Below, piece by piece: positions 1 to 9,822 of a stretch of 33,222 nt of DNA (the first letter of the stretch is position 1; each line of letters opens with the position of its first letter). The translations under genes and the position numbers were made by a program. This stretch comes from Opitutaceae bacterium (GTDB taxonomy: Bacteria; Verrucomicrobiota; Verrucomicrobiia; Opitutales; Opitutaceae): contig JAIXVY010000512.1 of the NCBI GenBank assembly GCA_027482505.1, positions 1 to 33,222 on the forward strand, written 5' to 3'. Under the pieces are notes generated by a model. That model did no database searches. It was not told the DNA's origin and worked only from the letters and a program-made list of their open reading frames with translations.

Positions 1-44
1 CCCTTCGTGCTCTCCCCCGCAGCCATCGAAAAGCTACGCTTCGT

Positions 45-875
45 TCACGGCGCCATCGCCGAGACCGCCGGCCGCTTTTCCTGAGTCGCTGCGGCCGGCG
101 CGGCCCGCCGGAAAAACGCCGCGATGCGCTCGCCCGCTTCGTCCGCCAGGCGATGGCCGCCCGCGTGCAGCAGCACCACCGTCTCGGCGCCCTTGTCGTC
201 CTTTGCTGGATACGCCACTTCGCCCGGCGCCGAGGGCCGGCGCTCGCCGCCGTGGTTCACCCGCAGCACCAGATCGATCATGCGCTCCTGCCACTCGAAC
301 TTCACCAGCCGGTCCTCGACCCCGCCCATGTGCAGCACGGGCAGCGGACGCAGCTCGCGCTCCGGAACCACCAACGCGGCCGCCGAGGGAGCGATGGCCT
401 CGAGCGTGTCGGGGCGCTCCGCCCAGAGCAGATAGGTGAAGCCTCCGCCGTTCGAGTGCCCGGTCACAAACACGCGCCGCGCATCGATCCCCGGCTCCTT
501 GCGGAGGCTCTCGAGCATCGCGTCGTAAAACGCCAGATCCCGGTCGCCCTGCCCGCCGCGCCGCAGCTGCCAGCCCGCGCGCCTGCCCTCCGGATCCGAC
601 AAAAGGCCCGGCGTCGGCATCCCCTGGGGATACACCACCAGCGCCTCCGGCCACGCCTCGTGGAGCCGGAAAGTCCGGGCCGCGTTCCGCGACGAACCAC
701 CGTGTCCGTGAAAGACGAATACAACCGGCGCCGCCCCGGTCTGCTTCGAGGGCGTTTCCACCAAGGCGGTCCGCTCCACGCCGTCGACCATCCAGCTCCG
801 GGGCTCCGCCGCCCTCGCGGTAAAGGCGGCCAAACAGCCAACCAGAATCAACGCGAGCAGTCGTGAGTGGCTCAT
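45..875 (-). CDS. Secreted alpha/beta hydrolase, LpqC/PHB-depolymerase-like esterase
   Basis: Frame of the 45..2465 ORF; start taken at MSHSRLLALILVGCLAAFTARA (signal peptide). FVFHGHGG and VTGHSNGGGF (nucleophile elbow GHSNGG) motifs. ATGA overlap with the upstream cstA stop at 872-875. Confidence 0.85.
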   Translation of the reverse strand: MSHSRLLALILVGCLAAFTARAAEPRSWMVDGVERTALVETPSKQTGAAPVVFVFHGHGGSSRNAARTFRLHEAWPEALVVYPQGMPTPGLLSDPEGRRAGWQLRRGGQGDRDLAFYDAMLESLRKEPGIDARRVFVTGHSNGGGFTYLLWAERPDTLEAIAPSAAALVVPERELRPLPVLHMGGVEDRLVKFEWQERMIDLVLRVNHGGERRPSAPGEVAYPAKDDKGAETVVLLHAGGHRLADEAGERIAAFFRRAAPAAATQEKRPAVSAMAP

Positions 876-2629
876 GCCACCGGAGACGCTTTCGCGTCCG
901 GCCCAGTTACGCGGCCCAGCCCGCGCGCCAGCAGCAGCGCCTCCGCCACCAGCCAGCCCGCCAGCACGATCAACAGGGCGGAAACACCCGCCTCCACGTG
1001 GTGCACGAAGGCCGCCGGCGCGTCGCCCGCGAGGCGCGCCGCGTGGGTCTTGAGCATGAGCCCGAGACTCCAGATTGAAACGGTCAGCATGAGCACCGCC
1101 GGACCCAGCGTGAGCCAGGCGCCGCGACCGCGCCGCGCCAGCCACACCGTGAGCCCGAGCAGGGTGAGCGCGGCGAGCAATTGATTCGAGGTGCCGAAAA
1201 GGCCCCAGAACACGCGCCAGAGCGGCAGCGTCTGTCCGTTGACCTCGGCCGGCGGCAAGAGGGCGAGCGCCACCGGTCCGGCCAGCGTGAGGAGCGTGGC
1301 GAGCTGGGCGCGAGCCGAGCCCTGCCAGCCGAGCAGCTCCATCAGCACGTAGCGGGCGAGGCGCGTGCACGCGTCGAGCGTGTCGAAGATGAAGGTCGCG
1401 AAGCACAGCAACGCGAAGCCGTGCGCGGCCTTCACCGAAAGCAGTCCAAAAGTCGCGTGGTGGAGAAACTGCGCCACGCCGTTGGCGAAGACCGCGTCGG
1501 GCCGGCCCGAGGGCTTGGCCAAGATCATCACCGCCGCGAGGCTGATGCAGGCGAAGAAAGCCTCCAGCAGCATCGCGCCGTAGGCCACGGGACGCGCGTC
1601 GGAAAGGCGGTCGAGCTGCTTCGAGGTCGTGCCGCTGGCCACGATGGCGTGGAAGCCGGAGCACGCCCCGCACGCGATGGTGATGAACAGAACCGGAAAC
1701 AACGGCGGCATATTCCCCTCCGCGGAGAAGAGCCCCGCGCCCGTGAAGGCCGGCGCCTGCAAGTCGAGTTTTCCCGTGAGCCCGCCGACCAGCACACCCA
1801 GCACGCCCGCGATGGTGATGACGTAGAGAAAGTAGCCGCCGAGCGCGCCGCGCGGCTGCATGAGAAGCCACATCGGCGCCAGCGCGGCGAGAAAGCAGTA
1901 GCCGAGCAGGATCAGATTCCAGGCCGAGCCGACGCGCGCGCCCTCGGGCAGCCACGCCGCGAGATCGAAGGGCATCCACGGCCCCGCCACGATGGCCAGC
2001 AGCACGAGCGGGAGGAAGATGATCTGCGCCTTGCCCTCGCCGAGTTTCCAGCGGCGCATGCTCCAGCCCATCGCGAGGGCGAGGCCGAGATAGAGAATGG
2101 AAGAGGAGGCCACCGCCGGGCCAGGCGCGTCGCCGCCGTCCGCCGCCGCGCCCGTGGCCACGAAGGCGCCCGCCGTCACGTCCGCAAAAGCCACGATCAC
2201 GTAGATCAGCGACACCCACACGAAGGCGAGAAACAGCAGGTGGCAGCGCCGGTTCATGTGCTGGCGCACCACCTCGGCGATGGATTTTCCCGCGTGCCGC
2301 ACCGAGGCGACCAGCGTGAAGAAATCGTGCACGCCGCCGATGAAGATCGCCCCGACGATGATCCAGATCCAGGCGGGCAGCCAGCCGAACCAGGTCGCCG
2401 CGAGAATCGGCCCCACGATGGGACCGGCCGCCGCGATGGCCGAGAAATGCTGGGGCAAGAGCCACGACCAGCGCGCCGGCTCGTAGTCCAGCCCGTCGCG
2501 CGAGGCGTGGGCCGGCGTGGGCTCGGCGGCGTCCGTCAGGCCGGCGACCCGGGCCAGCAGGCGTCCCATGAAGCGGTAGGCGAGCGCGAGCAGGACGGCC
2601 GAAACGACAAAGAAAAGAATGAGCTTCAC
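872..2629 (-). CDS. cstA: Carbon starvation protein CstA family (peptide/pyruvate transporter)
   Basis: 585 aa polytopic protein with CstA-typical SAIAAAGPIVGPILAATWFGWLPAWIWIIVGAIFIGGVHDF and VASGTTSKQL segments. Confidence 0.93.
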   Translation of the reverse strand: MKLILFFVVSAVLLALAYRFMGRLLARVAGLTDAAEPTPAHASRDGLDYEPARWSWLLPQHFSAIAAAGPIVGPILAATWFGWLPAWIWIIVGAIFIGGVHDFFTLVASVRHAGKSIAEVVRQHMNRRCHLLFLAFVWVSLIYVIVAFADVTAGAFVATGAAADGGDAPGPAVASSSILYLGLALAMGWSMRRWKLGEGKAQIIFLPLVLLAIVAGPWMPFDLAAWLPEGARVGSAWNLILLGYCFLAALAPMWLLMQPRGALGGYFLYVITIAGVLGVLVGGLTGKLDLQAPAFTGAGLFSAEGNMPPLFPVLFITIACGACSGFHAIVASGTTSKQLDRLSDARPVAYGAMLLEAFFACISLAAVMILAKPSGRPDAVFANGVAQFLHHATFGLLSVKAAHGFALLCFATFIFDTLDACTRLARYVLMELLGWQGSARAQLATLLTLAGPVALALLPPAEVNGQTLPLWRVFWGLFGTSNQLLAALTLLGLTVWLARRGRGAWLTLGPAVLMLTVSIWSLGLMLKTHAARLAGDAPAAFVHHVEAGVSALLIVLAGWLVAEALLLARGLGRVTGPDAKASPVA

Positions 2630-2830
2630 GCGAAAATAGGGGGTTGGGGCGGAGAAAACCCGAGGCCGAGGGGCTAGCCGCAGGCGGTCGTTTTATCGAG
2701 GCGATTCACGAGCGTCGCCCAGTTGGCCTAATTCTTTGCAGAAGTCCGCGCACTGATGCCGGCAAACCGGCGAAGGGCGATTTTCGGCCAAGGCAAACCG
2801 GCTTAGACTGTCCGCACAACCCCGCGGCCC

Positions 2831-3166
2831 ATGAACACCCCCGCCCTGAATACCTTTCGCGGCGACGCCCGGCGCACAGCCTGCGCCCACGCCGTTTTGC
2901 ACGCTTGGATGGAGCTTCGCGGCGCCCGAGCCGTCTCGCCCCGGATCCTCGAAGCCGTGGACACCGCGCGCCCTCCCCCGGGCCGCTGCGGCGCGCTGCT
3001 GGCGCTCGCGAAGCTGGCTCCGGAGCGCCGGGCCGAGCTGGAACGCGCCTTTCTCGACATCACGGGAGACACCCGTTGCCGCGATCTCGACCAGCCCGAC
3101 ACCCACCCCTGCCGGGAGAGAATCGAGGCCGCGCTCGCCCTGCTGAAAACGACGCCCGACGCCTAG
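2831..3166 (+). CDS. Small Cys-rich protein, possible divergent member of the C_GCAxxG_C_C redox family
   Basis: 111 aa; four Cys in contexts CAHAVL ... GRCGALLALAKL ... CRDL ... PCRERIEAALALL, resembling the order of that family. Confidence 0.6.
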   Translation: MNTPALNTFRGDARRTACAHAVLHAWMELRGARAVSPRILEAVDTARPPPGRCGALLALAKLAPERRAELERAFLDITGDTRCRDLDQPDTHPCRERIEAALALLKTTPDA

Positions 3167-4485
3167 ACCCGCTCCACGACCAGCGGGAGCGCCTCGGGCG
3201 CGGCGTCGGCCAGCGTGAAGGCGGACTCCAGCGCGGCGCGCGCCTCGGCGGCCTGCTCCGCGGCGCTCGCGTGCACCACGCCCAGCACGTCGCCCGCGGC
3301 CACGCGCTCGCCGACCTTGGCGAGGCGGGTGAAGCCGACCGCGTGGTCCACCGCGTCCTCGGCGCGCACGCGCCCCGCGCCCATCTTGAGCGCGGCGAGG
3401 GCGACCGCCATCGCGTCGACCCCGCCGATCACGCCCGCGCGCGCGGCGCGGACCTCGACGACATGCGCCGCCCGCGGCAGCACGCCCGACGGATCGTCGC
3501 ACACGCGCGGATCGCCGCCCTGCGCGGCCACGATCTGGCGAAACTTCTCCAAGGCCGCGCCGTTCGCGATCACCTCCGCCAGCCGCGCTCGCGCGTCCTT
3601 TTCGTCCTTCGCCGCCTTCGCGAGCACGAGCATCTCCGCGCCCAGCGCGTAGGTGACCTCCATCAGGTCCTCCGCCCCGGGCTCGCCGCGCAGGCACGCG
3701 ACGCTCTCCGCCACCTCGACCGCGTTGCCGACCGCCCGGCCGAGCGGTTGATCCATGCGCGTGATCAAGGCGCGCGTGGGCCGGCCCATGGCGTTGCCGA
3801 TCTCGCACATGGCGGACGCAAGCGCGCGCGCCTCGGGCAGCGTCTTCATGAACGCGCCGTGGCCGACCTTCACGTCGAGCACGAGCGCGTCGATGCCCTC
3901 GGCCATTTTCTTCGACATGATGGAGGCGCAAATGAGCGGCAGGCACTCGACCGTGGCGGTGACATCGCGCAGCGCGTAGAGTTTTTTATCCGCCGGCGCC
4001 AGGTCCTTGGTCTGGCCGATGAGTGCGCAGCCGACGCGGCCCACCTGCGCGGCGTATTCGGCGAGCGATAGGCCGACGCGGAAGCCGGGTATGCTCTCCA
4101 GTTTGTCGAGGGTGCCGCCGGTGTGGCCCAGGCCGCGGCCGGAGATCATGGGCACCGGCACGCCGCAGGCCGCGACCATGGCGGCGAGGGGCAGGGAAAC
4201 TTTGTCGCCCACGCCGCCGGTGGAGTGTTTATCGACCTTCACGCCGGGCACGGCGGAGAGATCGGCGACGGCGCCGGAGCGCATCATCGCCTCGGTGAGC
4301 GCCACGCGCTCGGCGGAGGTCATGCCGCGGAGAAAAATCGCCATGAGCAGCGCGGAGAGCTGGTAGTCGGCCCAGGAACCGTCGGTCGCGCCGCGCACGA
4401 AAGCGCGGATCTCGGCGGCGCCCAGCTCGTGGCCGTCGCGCTTGCGGGCGATGATGTGCTGGGGAAAGGCGGTCGCTTCGCTCAT
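3163..4485 (-). CDS. deoA: Thymidine / pyrimidine-nucleoside phosphorylase
   Basis: 440 aa; DKHSTGGVGDKVSLPLAAMVAACGVPVPMISGRGLGHTGGTLDKLESIPG, diagnostic of the thymidine phosphorylase family. Confidence 0.95.
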   Translation of the reverse strand: MSEATAFPQHIIARKRDGHELGAAEIRAFVRGATDGSWADYQLSALLMAIFLRGMTSAERVALTEAMMRSGAVADLSAVPGVKVDKHSTGGVGDKVSLPLAAMVAACGVPVPMISGRGLGHTGGTLDKLESIPGFRVGLSLAEYAAQVGRVGCALIGQTKDLAPADKKLYALRDVTATVECLPLICASIMSKKMAEGIDALVLDVKVGHGAFMKTLPEARALASAMCEIGNAMGRPTRALITRMDQPLGRAVGNAVEVAESVACLRGEPGAEDLMEVTYALGAEMLVLAKAAKDEKDARARLAEVIANGAALEKFRQIVAAQGGDPRVCDDPSGVLPRAAHVVEVRAARAGVIGGVDAMAVALAALKMGAGRVRAEDAVDHAVGFTRLAKVGERVAAGDVLGVVHASAAEQAAEARAALESAFTLADAAPEALPLVVERV

Positions 4486-4490
4486 GTGGG

Positions 4491-5267
4491 CTAGACTGCG
4501 CCGCGCCCTGGCGCCCGCAACACCAGGGTGGCCGTCGCCGCATGGAAGAAAGCGCCGGAAACCGGCACCCGCCGCGCCTCGACCCCATCCGCCGCGAGCG
4601 CGGCCAGCAGGTTGTCGAGTTGCGGATAATCGCGCCCGTCGCCGCCGCAGAGCGGATGCAGCCTGGCCTCGCCGCCCGGACGCGTGACGCGCAAGAGCTC
4701 GCGACAGGCGGCGAGGTGAAAATCAAAATCGAGCAGGGCCGCGTGCAAAAAGAGCAGGTGCGCGCACAGCACGAGATCGAAGGCGCCATCCTCGAAGGGC
4801 AGGCGAGGCAGGGCCGCGCCGACATAGCGGCCGATCACAAAGCCGCTCTCGTAATCGGCGAGAAACCGCTCGGACGCGGCGCGACGGGCGGCGATGGCAG
4901 CCTCCAAATCGGGAAATGTTTCCCCGCCGGGACGAAACATCGCGGGCTTGGCGCGCATCTGGGCGGCCACGCGCTCGCGATCGGAACGGGCGAGCACGGC
5001 GAGCGTCTCCGCGCGCGCGCCGTAGCACGGGTCGACCGCGATCGCCTCCACGCCTCGCGCGCACGCCTCGACGGCGAAGGACGCGGGGCCGGCGGCGACG
5101 TCGAGCACGCGCGCCCCGGGCCGCAGCTCATGATCTTCGCGCAGGGCGAAGAGCCGGCGATACTCGGCGAGATCGCGCCCGAAGAAGTGCGTCTTGGGCA
5201 GCGCGAAAACGGAAGAAGGCGAAAGCGTGGCGGGAAGAGAACGGGAAGTGCGGACGGAAAGGGACAT
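4491..5267 (-). CDS. Class I SAM-dependent methyltransferase
   Basis: VLDVAAGPASFAVEACARGVEAIAVDPCYG (motif I) and FDLVLCAHLLFLHAALLDFDFHLAACRELLRVTRPGGE. Stop is 5 bp before the deoA start. TTG at 5303 is an alternative start. Confidence 0.85.
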   Translation of the reverse strand: MSLSVRTSRSLPATLSPSSVFALPKTHFFGRDLAEYRRLFALREDHELRPGARVLDVAAGPASFAVEACARGVEAIAVDPCYGARAETLAVLARSDRERVAAQMRAKPAMFRPGGETFPDLEAAIAARRAASERFLADYESGFVIGRYVGAALPRLPFEDGAFDLVLCAHLLFLHAALLDFDFHLAACRELLRVTRPGGEARLHPLCGGDGRDYPQLDNLLAALAADGVEARRVPVSGAFFHAATATLVLRAPGRGAV

Positions 5268-5616
5268 GGCAAGAGACCGGCCGGGCCGGCGAAGGGTGAA
5301 CAAGGCGCGCGTCCGCCCGCGGCGGACGCGAAAAAGGCCCGGATCGCGTTGGCGATCACGGGCCCGGCGGGGGCGACGAGAACCAGCCCGGGGCCGGCGG
5401 TCGCGCTGCGGCGAAGGCTCGCGCCCTCACCATCGCCGGGCCGCGCGCCACCAGCCGCCACGCGCCAAAAAACCTTCGCCCGCAACGAAGCGGACGGAGT
5501 CGGCGGAAGGCTGGGCGAAAAAGCTCACGCGCGGAGCAAAGGACCTCTTCGAATAAGCCGCAAGCCGAAGCCCAACCCTGCCGGCCGCCCCCGGACTTGA
5601 AAATCGCTCGCGCGTT

Positions 5617-5659
5617 AAAAAAAGCAGGGCCCGCCGGTTACCCCTAAACGGCGGGCCCT
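5617..5659 (-). terminator. Rho-independent terminator (minus-strand orientation; possibly bidirectional)
   Basis: 11-bp perfect stem AGGGCCCGCCG (5626-5636) / CGGCGGGCCCT (5649-5659). The A-run at 5617-5623 becomes a U-tract on the minus strand; a T-rich run follows on the plus strand. Confidence 0.8.
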
Positions 5660-5711
5660 TTTCTTTTCTTCGTCCGGCTCATAGGCCGGACATCCATGTT
5701 TACCCCTAAAC
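5636..5711. repeat. Two near-identical 14-bp copies of GTTTAGGGGTAA(A/C)C (minus strand) bracketing the sORF
   Basis: Minus-strand copies at 5698-5711 (GTTTAGGGGTAAAC, self-complementary arms around GGGG) and 5636-5649 (GTTTAGGGGTAACC); 13/14 identical. Confidence 0.8.
5644..5697 (-). CDS. Candidate 17-aa sORF MDVRPMSRTKKRKGPAV
   Basis: ATG at 5697 (minus) preceded by TTTAGGGGTAAAC, an SD-like AGGGG about 5 nt upstream; TAG at 5644-5646 lies in the terminator loop region. Too short for the ORF track. Confidence 0.35.
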   Translation of the reverse strand: MDVRPMSRTKKRKGPAV

Positions 5712-5816
5712 CCTGCCGAGGCAGGGAAGTGTTTTTAAGAACACCTTGGATTTAGCATCGTCCATGCCAGCGGACTCGCGCGGAAAAAATTTCATGCGAG
5801 TCGCGCAAAACAGGAC

Positions 5817-6038
5817 TCAATAGTGGGGCGGCCGTTCGTCGGCGGGAGTGCTCGTTGCGGAAGGGCCGGCGGAAGCCACGCGATCGCGCAGCATCCGCAG
5901 TTCGGCGAGGGCGCGGTCGAGCTGGCGGGACATCTCGAGCATGGCTTTGTCCTGCTCGGTGGCGTGGCGCTCGAACCAGGCGAGGCGTTCCTCGAGGCGA
6001 TCAATGCGTTCGTCGGACATGGGGGATGGGTTTGCCAT
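5817..6038 (-). CDS. slyX: SlyX family protein
   Basis: 73 aa heptad-rich coiled coil (IDRLEERLAWFERHATEQDKAMLEMSRQLDRALAELRMLRDRV) ending in the SlyX-typical PPHY. Alternative start at 6020. Confidence 0.8.
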   Translation of the reverse strand: MANPSPMSDERIDRLEERLAWFERHATEQDKAMLEMSRQLDRALAELRMLRDRVASAGPSATSTPADERPPHY

Positions 6039-6617
6039 CGGCGGTGTGGGGGACCACGCAGCCCAGTTTTTCCATTTCGGGCATCACGATGCGCGAATAG
6101 CAGTCGGGGCAGATGGAGTGGCTGAAGTCGGTGCCGGTGCGGGCGTTGATGTAGCTCTCGATTTTTTGCCAGTAGTTCCGGTCGTCGCGGATTTTTTTGC
6201 AGTAGCCGCAGATCGGCAGGAAGGCCTCGAGCTGACGGACTTGGGTGGCGAAGCGGAGGATGCGCTCCGCCACGTGCAGACGCATCCAGATATCCTGGGT
6301 GGCGAGAGGCTTGCTCAAGAAATCGTCCACGCCCGCCTCGATGGCTTCGCGCTGGTTGGCCTCGGAAGGCAGCTTCCCGGTGAGCAGGATAAAGTAGACG
6401 TATTCGCTGCCCGCGCGGGCCCGGACCCGGCGGCATAGTTCCAGGCCGTCGAGGCCGGGCATCACCCAGTCGCTCACCACCACGCGCACCGGATCGCGTT
6501 CGAGGGCTTCGAGGGCGGACGCGCCGTCGATAACCGTCACCACCTCGTGACCGAGTTTTTGCAAGGTGCGGGCCAGCACGGCGCCGGCGACGGGATCATC
6601 TTCTACGGCGAGTATCT

Positions 6618-6621
<4 letters not shown>
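6001..6621 (-). CDS. Response regulator receiver with C-terminal CxxC/CPxC domain
   Basis: REC: MKILAVEDDPVAG ... VVSDWVMPGLDGLEL ... ILLTGK ... DFLSKPL. C-terminal LPICGYCKKIRDDRNYWQKIESYINARTGTDFSHSICPDCY. ATGA overlap (6618-6621) with the upstream hybrid kinase. Confidence 0.92.
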
Positions 6622-9325
<2,704 letters not shown>

Positions 9326-9329
<4 letters not shown>

Positions 9330-9802
9330 GCGGCGGGCGGCAGCGCCGCGATCTCGAACCAGTAGCGGGACACCACCCGCATGGCATCGACCATGCCGGC
9401 GAAAGTGGTCGGCTTGGTGATGACGGTGTTGGCGCCCAAGGCGTAGGCCCGGGCCACGTCCTCGGGGGCGCGCGAGGTGGTGAGAACGACCACCGGCAGG
9501 GCGCTGAACGCGGGGTCGGCGCGGATGCGGCGCAAGGCCTCGCGGCCGTCGAGCCCGGGCATGTTGAGATCCAGCAGCACGACGCCCGGGCGCGGCGCGG
9601 CCTCGGCGGCGGCGTAGGGATTCGCCCGGTTTAGATAGGCCAGCAAGCCGGCGCCGTCGGGCACCGACCTCACCTCGCCCGGCACGCCCGCCTCGGCGAT
9701 CGCCTCGCGCACCAGCAGACGGTCGTCCTCGTCGTCGTCGGCCAACAGAATCAGAAAGGGGCTGCGGGCGACGTGGGACATGGAGAACGGCGATCGAGAC
9801 AT
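9326..9802 (-). CDS. Rcp1/CheY-like single-domain response regulator
   Basis: [23 protein letters not shown] ... [21 protein letters not shown] ... VVVLTTS ... TVITKPTTF. Start at [10 protein letters not shown] within the 9326..11266 ORF. Confidence 0.9.
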
Positions 9803-9822
9803 GGAGGTGGCCCGGGGTTGGT

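Noticed and set aside
5194-5556. 120-aa plus-strand ORF and minus-strand ORF 4835..5485 in and around the methyltransferase upstream region
   Set aside because: Arg/Pro-rich translations overlapping the methyltransferase gene in other frames, with no recognisable motif.
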